Origin: Gymnothorax reevesii
Lineage: Eukaryota; Chordata; Actinopteri; Anguilliformes; Muraenidae
Direction of reading: 5' to 3'
NCBI GenBank assembly: GCA_029721435.1
Contig: CM056582.1
Coordinates: 38,212,611 to 38,276,610, forward strand
Length of the DNA stretch: 64,000 bases
Every line of letters begins with the position of its first letter. The stretch's first letter is position 1. Shown one piece after another: positions 42,676-52,966 of this stretch. Position numbers and translations under genes: made by a program. The notes under the pieces were generated by a model. That model was not told where the DNA came from. It ran no database searches and saw only the letters and a list, made by a program, of their open reading frames with translations.

Positions 42676-44000
42676 GGGCAGTGGAGTCCGATTCAGAGAC
42701 ACCAGTTAGTGAAAACTAACCAACAGTAATTACATAATATTCAATTCTAAATGTGGTATAAAATAAAATGCCCTTGTAATGTCTGACGAACTACCATTAA
42801 CGTTAGTAATTATAGCATTTCAGCGCCTGTTTGTTGACAGTTTTGTGTTCCGGCAGAATTCATACATATTTTCTTGCAAAACTATAACGGTAACATTAGT
42901 CATTAAATCAAGAGCAGTTGCAGCTGCTTTTTTTGCAGGCTAACTTCGTTTAGTAGCTGCCTGCTTTGTCTCTACTGCTCTGCTGCTCTGCCAGAGAGGC
43001 GCGAGATTCACAAGAGGGTATTTCTAAGAAATGGAGAAGTAATCCTCTATCACCCAATGAACACATTTATGACAACAGAATTCATTACCAAATTATTTTG
43101 AACATGTTAATTTATGGTTTCCATGATCTATGAATGACATATGGTCATAAGAGAAGTTGCTTGTCATATCAGTACTCCTGAAATGTTAATACTTAAAAGA
43201 CCGATAAAAGCACATGGCACTGACTCACCTTTTCAAAACTGCTAAACAATGATGTTCTGCCCTCCAATGGGCTCCAGAGGATTTCTTGTATTAAAAACAA
43301 CTGTCAGACTGACACCTGTGGGCATTATGATTCAATAAGGGTAACAGAAGTTACCCAATAAAAATGTGGACAAGACAAAAATTACCCCAAAATACACAAA
43401 GAACATGAATTGATGGGAAAAGGTGTTTATATAGATATTTATCTTGTACAGTGCAAGGAACCCAAAAACAATCATTTGTTGGGAAAAAAAACAGATTTTA
43501 CCCTGAAGTATCTATGCAACTTCTAATCTGGGGGCACAGGAAGTGGGGTAGCTTTGTCATAATAGTCATCCTAAAAGCAAATCAAGAATTTTTTTGATCA
43601 TAAATTTCAGTGTATTACCTGAATGCAATTTGAATAAATGTTGCATTTTGTAATAAGGGCTGCACATGCCATGTTGGTATAGCTTTGGAAAGTGCACTCA
43701 GTTCTGGGGACGGTATTTGTTGGTTTCATGTAGAATGACCCGAATATGGCAATAATGTCAAGAATTTACTAGTATGTTACCTTAAATCTTGGAATGGAAA
43801 AAAGCTGTCAGCCCTCTATGGTTTGAAGACAGGTTTTCAATAAAGTTGATGAATTTTTTCACTGCAAAGTTTCCTCCTGCCTCCAAATAGACCCAGTCCT
43901 GAACATGCTTGTCACAAAATCTGAACATTCTAGGAGTGTAAGTTTTACTACCAGGCCATTCCCTCTCTGAATGTAAAGTCAATCACCGTGGAATTATCCC
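42676..44000. other. Intronic sequence without recognised features
   Basis: Nothing assignable was found; the open frames are short and isolated. Confidence 0.35.
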
Positions 44001-44001
44001 T

Positions 44002-44112
44002 TGGTGTTGCGGTTCTTTCAGCAGCTGAATTAGTGCTGGGTGTTGCGGCACTCGCAAAGGCTGAATTACTGCGGGCTGATGTGGTTTTCATAGAAGCTGA
44101 ATTTGAGCAGGG
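44002..44112 (+). repeat. 36-bp minisatellite, about 3 degenerate units
   Basis: GCAGCTGAATTAGTGCTGGG, AGGCTGAATTACTGCGGGC and GAAGCTGAATTTGAGCAGGG recur at 35-37 base spacing, the same unit and orientation as the 22688-22975 array but more diverged. Confidence 0.75.
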
Positions 44113-45210
44113 TAATCTCATTCCATTTTACTCACTCACAGGACGCACACGAAGTGAAGAATTCAGCGTTTCCCGTTTTGACTTTTTGTGCTTCAGTATC
44201 ATGAGAATGGGTAAGGCCCGGAAATTGTGGTACATGAATTGTACATTGCCTTGGGATATAAGTGAACCAGCATGATTTCATTCTCCGAGGGGAGGAATGA
44301 GTAAGTGAACCCAAGTTTGTTTTGATAAATTTTTGGTTAATTTTGGAAGTACTGAGGTTATTTTAGGGATTTATACTATACGAAATATTTGTGTAAATTG
44401 TATGTGCAGTCAGGATATTGTCATTGACAATGTGCTGGTTAACTGGGTCACTCTCTGACCCGAGTGGCTGAGCTGGCTGAAGCTGACAGCATACAGAGCT
44501 GTATCGTTCGGCTCTTATGCACAATACCCTGGCAAAGGGAACCAACCAGACAGACATCTGAGTGTGCCCAGATTACAATTTATTGAATTTCACTCACGAG
44601 AGAAAGGAAGCCCGAATTGGCATTCTCTTGTTATCTCGGCTTACGTCTTGGAAGTATTTCAGCACATATGCCGTTACAGACATTAAGCAGTTGTTAGAAG
44701 TTACTTGGCATTCCTTTAATTCAGCAGTTCCAGTACTCTGTCCTGGAGTACTGCCGTGTACGCTGGCTTTTGGTTCAGTCTTTATGGCAGAAAAACAGAA
44801 AGAGCGGGGGATGGAAAGAGTTTATTTACTTTCAAATGAAGACTCCTCAGCATGTACTGTGCATAACATTGTTGATTTTGTTGGCTTTCAGAAAAGAGCT
44901 TTATTGCTTGCTCACCTGCCAATTTAAATCTTTAAAAATGCTATATGCATTTGGTGTATAATTTTGTATTATTTTGATTTTGTATTAATATAAAATTATA
45001 CCCTGAATGCATATATCATATTGCTAATTAGTCACTTTGATAACTATCTGATTTATCTATTGCCTTGATATGTACAACTATGAGCTAAAATATTGAACAT
45101 TAAAACCACTCACAGATCAAGCCAATAACATTAATTATCTTGTACCAATGGTGCATGTCAAGACCTGGAGACAGACTTCTTAAGCTGTAAGTGAACAGCT
45201 GCCTCTTGTA
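44113..45210. other. Intronic sequence without recognised features
   Basis: A 121-codon frame at 44562-44927 has no family motif and no convincing splice context. Confidence 0.3.
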
Positions 45211-45219
45211 GTTTACATG

Positions 45220-45870
45220 TTGGATGTGGGAGAAGTGTGGGCTCAGTAACTTTGACTGGGATCTAATCATGATGGCCAGACTATTGGATCAGAGTATATC
45301 CAAAGTGCAAAGGCTTCTGTGTTGCTCCCAGTCAGCAGCACTTGGTCAGAACTGGCTGACAGTGATCCAATCAGGGAAGACCATGAACCGGCGCCAGGGT
45401 GTTCAGTGCTTAAGGCTCATCGATCTACACGGCCAACAAAAGCAATACTGTCTGGTCCAAACTTATCAAAGGGCTATTGTGGCTATTTACGTCTGGCTTA
45501 AAGCTAACAGGCTATTTCCATGAATAGAAATTCATACCAGAGGTCTATCATGTTGGTGGTTTTGTGAAGATCTTGGGCTGCTTTGCTGCTTCAGGATCTG
45601 GGCGACTTGCCTTAATTGATGGAATAATGAATTGTGCTTTGCCAGGAAATCCTGAACCAGAGTGTCCAGCCATCAGGTTATGACCTAGAGCTTAAGTGCA
45701 GTTGGCTTGAAAACTCTCCAATGTGGCTGTATTACTTCAAGGAGGAGTGAAGCAGAATTCCTCCACAGCTATCCCTAAGACTCATGGCTAGTTATTCCCA
45801 ATGTTTGATAGCAGTTGTTGCTACTAAGGGTGCTACAGCTGATTACTTGGTTCAGGCGGGGAGTTTTTTT
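45220..45870 (+). pseudogene. Degenerate Tc1-like transposase
   Basis: The N-terminal helix-turn-helix portion reads LSNFDWDLIMMARLLDQSISK then VQRLLCCSQSA and NRRQGVQCLRLIDLHG. After many disruptions the C-terminus reads LMASYSQCLIAVVATKGATADY, a typical Tc1-like end. The central catalytic region survives only as scattered residues (SGYDLELKCSWLENSP). Several stops are present, so this is an old copy; its ends were not located. Confidence 0.6.
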
Positions 45871-46589
45871 TTCACATTGGTGACAGAGGTTTTGAATAAA
45901 TCTTTGCCTATAATAAAGGAAGTAATAATTAAAAAGTTGCTTTTTGTGTTTACTTATTTTGTCTTTGTCTTATAGTGAAATTAGTTGGATGATTTGGCAC
46001 ATATAAATTTGACAAATAAGCAGAAATATAAAAATTTGCGAAGGGGCAAATACTGTTCCACAGTACTACGGTTGCCGTTTGTGTGCCTGATGTTGTTGGC
46101 GTTGTAATTAATTGTCACATTTCAATCTTTGTCTTGATGCTTTTGTCTGGGCTTGTAGTTTTTGACAGAAAGTGAATTAGTAATAGACCACATAGTATTC
46201 GTCTGTTGTATCATGTCACCAATCCCTTAACTGTAAAGTGAATTGATGTTTTCTCTGGTTATGCCCAGTATGTGACCCATGGTAAACAACAATTGTGGGT
46301 GTCGAGTTGGGAAAGATTAGAGCCAGTTGCAAAGAAATACGGTGCTGGCTTATGATCACAGAATGACCTTCAAGGAACAAGTGATGTCTTCAGAAATGAG
46401 TGTGCTATAATCTTGTATGCCCAGATGATTTAAAGGCTAAACATGGTACACGTTCAATAAGTCAATAATTCATCACTCTATAGGAGAGGAACAACAAACC
46501 ACCAACAGAGAAAATATTTCAGCTGCTTCCCATTACAACCAGTCACTTTATTAGGAAAGAGCTACAGGAGTCAATCAGTTGGTGCCGAA

Positions 46590-46675
46590 ACAATTAGGCA
46601 ACTGGTTTGGATGGAATACCAGCTGAGGTCTGGAAAATTGACCACTTGACCAATGAATTGTTAGCAGTCTGTAAC
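46590..46675 (+). pseudogene. Non-LTR reverse transcriptase fragment, part 1
   Basis: The frame reads GLDGIPAEVWKIDHLTNELL, the conserved early RT block (DGIPAEVWK). It stops where the inserted MITE begins. Part 2 lies at 47165-47372. Confidence 0.6.
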
Positions 46676-46678
46676 AAA

Positions 46679-46933
46679 ATTATAATTAGGTCTATGCACC
46701 GGCACTCGACGACGGCATTTCAGAACTCTTCAGCGAATGAAGGTAATTTCAGCGACAAGTACATACACCTGTTTTTGCAGCACGGTCACGCAACTCGCTG
46801 TAAAAAATAGACTGCTGTCTGATTGGAAAATATAAACAGACGAAACCACATACTAGTCACCAAAATTACCTTCATTCGCTGAAGATTTCTGAAATGCCGT
46901 CGCCGAGTGCCGGTGCATAGACCTGATTATAAT
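46679..46933. mobile_element. 255-bp MITE with ~70-bp inverted arms
   Basis: ATTATAATTAGGTCTATGCA at the left is matched by the complement at the right. Pairing continues through CACCGGCACTCG, GACGGCATTTCAGAA and CAGCGAATGAAGGTAATTT, about 70 bases in all with few mismatches. It splits an RT coding fragment. The ends contain TTATAA, so the target duplication cannot be separated from the repeat. Confidence 0.8.
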
Positions 46934-47150
46934 CGAACTATTTTTCTGTACTAAATGTAGCCCATTATTTTGTCGCTTTTAGATTGTATGGGGGAAAGAG
47001 GCCGTGTCTTCAATTTCCACTTGATTATTTTTGAATCGAAAAACATGTTAATAAAGGAAAATCATCTAGAATTGGCCAGGACTAATTGTTGTCAATAAAG
47101 GGAGGGATATTAGCCCTGGAATTTTCAAGTCTAACGCCGCCCCTGCCCTG
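46934..47150. repeat. Fragment related to the fold-back hAT family
   Basis: GGCCAGGACTAATTG followed by GTCAATAAAGGGA and, at the right edge, AACGCCGCCCCTG resemble the right arm of the element at 51830-52680. Only a diverged fragment is present. Confidence 0.4.
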
Positions 47151-47164
47151 CAATATGGTTAAAC

Positions 47165-47372
47165 CGTGTAATCCTCATAAAAGGAGACTTGGGGATTACA
47201 GATAATTACAGGGGAATAACACAATCTGCCGTTGCTGCGAAAATATACAACAGAATGCTCTTGAACAGGCTTAGACCACATGAAGATCCCAGGTTGAGAA
47301 TCAATCAAAATGGTTTCAGACAAGGCAGGTCCACTACAGCCCAGATACTGACCTTGAGATTATTTTTCTGAC
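47165..47372 (+). pseudogene. Non-LTR reverse transcriptase fragment, part 2
   Basis: KGDLGITDNYRGITQSAVAA followed by KIYNRMLLNRLRPHEDP and INQNGFRQGRSTTAQILTLR matches the fingers/palm region of LINE reverse transcriptases that use the NYRGI and NQxGFRxGRS blocks. The catalytic YADD region is absent. It continues the fragment at 46590-46675. Confidence 0.75.
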
Positions 47373-47379
47373 GTAGTTC

Positions 47380-50300
47380 AGTTACCACTGCTCTTTTGGT
47401 CCTGCATTTTTCCACAATGGAGGACATTCCCGATTTGTGACTGAGAGGATAGTTGGGGTATCATGGCTTTATGTGAAAGTTCTAATAATTGTCTAAGCCT
47501 TAAAACTGATGCACAACTTACAAAAAGAGAGTCAATATTTCATGAGTTGTAATTCTGCTACTGAGGAATTGCCCAAAAGGTTATGTTGGGGACAGTAACG
47601 GTGAAACGGTGATGGAAGGAACTGTATGCATGTGCTAGTGCAAGTGGATATAGAATGTAAAGACGGAACGGTTTGTAATTTTGTCTGCTTGCAATTAATT
47701 TAAAAAAAAAAAAACCTTCTGAAGTGATGCATTAGATTTTTTCCCAATCTACTTTACCCCCTCACTGTGCAAAAGACCAGTGTAATGTGCATCTGGGGGC
47801 TGTAATTGCTGCTCAGTATTCACTCTGAAACTGAAACTTTCTCTCGACTCGCAATGTTACTGTACACCCACACAGTCATGTGGCTCACACCTCCAGCATC
47901 CATCGCAGCCCACCCCCACCCTTCCTGCAGAGTACAGAATCACACGTACTCTGCTTCAGCTTCAAGAATCTCACCTATCCTCCATCATTCAACAAAATAA
48001 TTACAGTATTCACTTTCATTACTGCGATTTTGTTTTAAATGTCGGTCTGAAAACGGCTCTGTTACCTTATGCAGTTCTCAAAACTGACTGTTTCCCTATT
48101 GTACTTCAAACCAATGTGTTTCATAAGGTCATTTTTGAATCGTATTTACACCATGTAATTTCACAATGTAATTGGAATTGGGCTCTAATTTATCAAGATA
48201 TGTGGGCATATGCATTCTTACTTTCTGAAGGAAAGTCAAATGGCTTTCAAAAGTGTTGCTTTTTGGAATAGCCACTGTCAAGCACCGTTTTCATAAATCA
48301 TGCCTTGCAGAATTTCATAATACAATGCTTTATTTCATATTATATCACAATGTAACAAAAATTGCTTCCACAACAGTGGTTATTTTTGGAAATTATAGTG
48401 ATTTAAATCATCCTCTTTTTTTCAATAATATGCTGTCAAGCAATTATGAAAAAATAATGGCGAATTCTAATTTATAATTTCAATGTGTATATTCCGATCA
48501 CAACTGAAGGTTGATAAAAAGTTTTTTCTCTACTTTCAGTAATTTAGATTTCCTGAATTTTTTTTTAAATTTCCAGTCATTTTGGCTGTTGGTAGTCTTA
48601 TTCATTAAGTAGAAGTTCCCGCAAAGATTTCATTTTCAGTTTTGATATTCAAGGTTTTTGGCTGCAGTTCACCATGGTCTGAACAACCTCTCCGCACTCA
48701 GATATTTGAGGTGCGCAATGATCTGAAATTAGCCATCTAAAAAACTCACCAAGAACGTATTTCTCCATGTATTACTGCTACTTATGATTATTCATGGAAA
48801 TTTTGCATATTGTCTCTGTGATCTTTTCTGTTCCTGAACCACAGGTTGATATAGCTTCAATATACAAGTATATAAGTTTTCAGCGGCTTAGTTTATTAAA
48901 GCTTGTAACTGCTTCATCATTCATGGTTGCATTATCTGCAGGTGTAATTTGTCACAGATCTAAACAGTCATTAGTTTCTCAGCCATGAAACTGTAATTTT
49001 GCGTTGTAATAAAGCCGAACTACACCTAGAAACTCATCAGATCTGGGTGGATTTATTGCACCTCAGATAAGTGGAAGTGCGCTTCCAATGAGCACCATAA
49101 TTCATTGGACCGTGACCAGAAAGTATAAGGTTTGAGAGTGCTATTAACTCTTTTCTCCACAGATGCCCCCCTTGCTTTCCCCAGAATGACTACAAATGAC
49201 AACCCTGGCCATATCAGTGAAGACTACATTGACACCTTGGGGATGCTTCTGTTTTCACTCAAGAGGGAAGCTTGGGGAAAGGTCCATTCATATACATATA
49301 CTGTAGGTGTCTCATGTAGTCATTAGAGAAAAGAGTTCTTTGTCATTTGTTGTCTTTATGGTGAAAAGTTTGAAGCGATATTCTCATGACTCTTGAATAT
49401 AGAGCTTAATATTCGGTTACCAATGTGTACAATGCATTGTACAATTAACTCACTAAGACTTAGTGCCTAAATTCCAAGTAATTCTCCTCTGTGAGGAGTC
49501 CCCATTATCTCTCTGTCTCTCTGTCTTTCTATCTTTCTCTCTGTCTTCTGTAAACGCACACATGCGCACCAATTGACGCGCAGTTAATGGGTCGTCTGTA
49601 GTGCAGAATTTTGTCCTAGGAATGAGCCAGACTGGGGGAGAGGTGTGATAACCATTCAGTTTTTAATTCAGAACAGGTGATGAGACAGGATCCAAAAAAG
49701 GCAGAATGTTGGTTCTACTTCAGGGATTTTTGGACTCGAAAACGGCCTGGAACGACATACGGAACAAAACCGCTTGTGCAAACTGGCGAAGGCTTGCGAC
49801 GAATGGGTATTTACATGCAGTGGCCAGTTTGCACAGTGCACATGCTTGTTTGTGCAAATTAATCACCGAATCATGTGGAAGCACCTCACTTTATGAAAGT
49901 ATGTTGTCACGGTCGGGACTTTTAAAGTGGGGTAGAAATGTGATTTAACTGACTTTTAGTGTGGCTTAGAGCTGTCCTTTACAGAGCAGCGATGGGGCGT
50001 GGCAGGTATGGCAACAGTGTTGATCAGATTTGACTGTTTCTATGGTGAGATCTCTGTAATTGTCTGGCTCACTGAAGGTACATTTTTGTTTACAATAGCC
50101 TGCTAGGATGTAACAACATGAGGGGTGTAAAAATGATTTTGGCCTTGCTTGGATGTATGATTCTGGGCTCATGAGACATGATTTGATTTTTTCACAATAT
50201 TTCACCCAGAATTCAGTTTCAATGTTGAAAAATTGCTACAAAAAAAAAAAAAATTCTCAGCCATAAACTAAACGGAGTCTTCGATTAGACTTTATTGAAA

Positions 50301-51820
50301 ATACTGACTTGAGACCGCAATACAGCAGGTCGTGTTGTTGGAATAAAATGATTTAAATCGCCATTCAAAATTAATGTGCGCATCTGACAAAATCAAGATT
50401 TGGCGACCTTACTGCAATAAGGTGACGGAAGCATGGTGTGCAAACAAAACAGTCTCCATTGATGTCAACTGGACTGAAGACTGAGAGTATTGTGATATGA
50501 ATTTTTATTTAATTATTTTTTTCTATTTTAAGATATGAGGGGACTTCTGTTGTACCTCTGTCTCAAGTCCTTTTTGTATAAGCAGACCGGAGACTCACTT
50601 TGTTTACATTTTTGTAAAAATAACAACCGTGTATATTGCGTGCCCTGTTAATGTCGCAGAAATAGAATTTTTGGGTAATCCCTTTCTGCCACTATTTCAT
50701 TCTCTCACATTTTGAGAAAAATGTTGTGGTAATATTAAATCTTAAGCTGAGTGATTACCCCACTTTATAGAGTTCATTCAAACCTCTTCCCTTGAGCAGA
50801 AACCCCACTCTCTCTCTGAAACAATTTTTTTGTTCTTTTCTGGAGTTTGGTGAAATCATGCTGCATTTGAGTTAGATTTCCTGGTTTGTGATAATCTGTT
50901 ATTTCTCCAAATTCATTTCTTGTGCCTCCCCCGCAATGGCGTCACCCAGAGGTTTTGTTTCAAGAGTGATCTTCCACATCAAATGGTTTTTTTTTTTTTA
51001 TCTCTCGAAGGAGAAATTCTGCTTTTACAGCCAAACTGCATGTTGGGATTAGCATAATCTCTCAAAATGGTGTGTGGCGTGGGTGTTTTGTCCAGCGCGA
51101 AGTGATGCTGGCTCTCCTCTTTGTTCCTCCTACTGTCAGCCGTACAAATAAATAAATTAATAGATAAACTTAATCCTCTTGCATGCACTGTCATTCTAGC
51201 CTTCGGTTGAACTGAAGAATCTGATCTGTGGTGGGGAGAAGTGAAATACTAGTTTGCTGCTGAATGAGATACTGCATGGATTATTCTCCTTTAGTTATCA
51301 CTATTATCATATGCTGAGTATGTGTGTGTGCATGTGTTTTCTACATATAAATGATATATATTTTTATCAGGTTAGTTGCACCATAACTTGTCAATTAATA
51401 TTCCCTCTTCACAACCCTTTTCCTTGAGAGCCACTGTCTGAAAATGTGAATGTCTGACCTAATGTGGCTCACCTGACAACTAAGTGGCATCGCAGCTCAA
51501 ATCTACTGCCATGAGATGAGGTGTTCTTAATTATGTCTGGAGCCTGGAAAATGCTAGTTCTCCTGCAGCATGGTTTGGTATCACCACTCCTCAGTATTGT
51601 GGAGTGCTGCCGCACAGTTATGAGGACATCGTGCTGGGGATAGTGCTGTGAAATTTGGTATGTGTACAATGGTTTATGTCCTTCTTTCCCTCTCTCTATT
51701 TTCCACTGCTCTGTAGATAGATCTGGAGCCAGAAGGGAAGGTGTTTGTTTCCATTGAATTGTCGGGATCCTCCAGTGAAGGTAAGGGCAGGTGTTGCCGT
51801 GCTAATTGTCCTCCTTCAGG
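47380..51820. other. Intronic sequence without supported genes
   Basis: A CTCTCTGT-type microsatellite lies at 49511-49552. The frame at 49132-49326 follows a TTTTCTCCACAG-like acceptor and ends near a GT, but has no recognisable domain. Nothing else could be assigned. Confidence 0.35.
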
Positions 51821-51829
51821 TGTTGAGCG

Positions 51830-52680
51830 CAAGGGCGAAGCTAGAACCTGGAATTGGGGTGGCACAGACACGTCCTTTTATGACAATTAGCATAGTCCTG
51901 GCTAGTTCGCAATTAGTTTTCTTTATTGACGCGTTTTCCAATTATCGTAATAGGCAACTGAAGACACGGTTTCTCATGCGATCTAACAGTGATGAAGCCA
52001 TGGGGTAAATACCGTAAAACTGAGAATTGGGGTGGACGTAACATCTGTTTTAAAGAATTATTAGTCCTGACCTGTTCGCAGTCATTTTCATGATTAACAA
52101 AATGGTCACTCGGAGAGCGCTCCGCACTTAACAGGTGCTGCTCGTTCTCCCCGATTAGGTAAGACGAGAATCATTCATCTGGAAACGTTTGCTTAATTTA
52201 AATCAACTTTATTCAAAATTACTCTCGGTATTGAGTGGGAAAAAAAGTGGCACTTGGCGGTGAAATAGATTATAAAAAGCATGCAGCTCTATTTGACTTT
52301 GATTTAAACTATGCAAACGCGTCCAGATGAATTATTTTTGTCTTACCTAATCGGGGAGAACAAGCAGCACCTGTTAAGTGAGGAGCGCTCTCGGAGTGAA
52401 CATTTTGTTAATCATGAAAATGACTGCGAACAGGTCAGGACTAATAGCCTAATTATTTAAAACAGATGTTACGTCCACCCCAATTCTCAGTCTAACGGAA
52501 TTTACCCCATGACTTCATCGCTATTAGATCGCATGAGAAACCGTGTCTTCAGTTGCCTATTGTGATAATTGGAAAACGCGGCAAAAAAGAAAAATAATTG
52601 AGAACTAGCCAGGACTATCCTAATTGTCATAAAGGGACGTGTCTGTGCCACCCCAATTCCCGGTTCTAGCTTCGCCCCTG
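51830..52680. mobile_element. Fold-back hAT-type element, 851 bp
   Basis: Two inverted arms of about 340 bp each (51830-52170 and about 52345-52680) surround a ~175-bp centre. The ends read CAAGGGCGAAGCTAGAACC and, complemented, CAGGGGCGAAGCTAGAACC. GTTGAGCG (51822-51829) and GTTGAGCA (52681-52688) match at 7 of 8 bases, a hAT-size target duplication. There is no coding capacity. The transcript of this region could fold into a long hairpin. Confidence 0.85.
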
Positions 52681-52966
52681 GTTGAGCAGTGTTAATGATG
52701 TGTTAAGGTGCCTTGGAAGAGAGCTCAGTTTGACTGCTGAAGCAAGGATAGCATTTCAATAAATGAGACACAAGGTTAGATTGAGATAATGGTCTTGGTA
52801 AGGTGGCTCAAATCTTAACTTACAGTAGTGTGCAGTTATGATTATTCACTTAATGAAATGAAGATAAATCTATTCAAGTATAGATAGTACTATTCAAGTA
52901 TTTATTTCATGTAATATTGGATCATATCTACGAAGATAAGATAAACAGATAACAATATTTATAAAA

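Noticed and set aside
49132..49326. 64-codon frame after a pyrimidine-rich CAG, possible exon
   Set aside because: No recognisable domain, a weak donor (GTCCAT), and no neighbouring exon in a matching phase.
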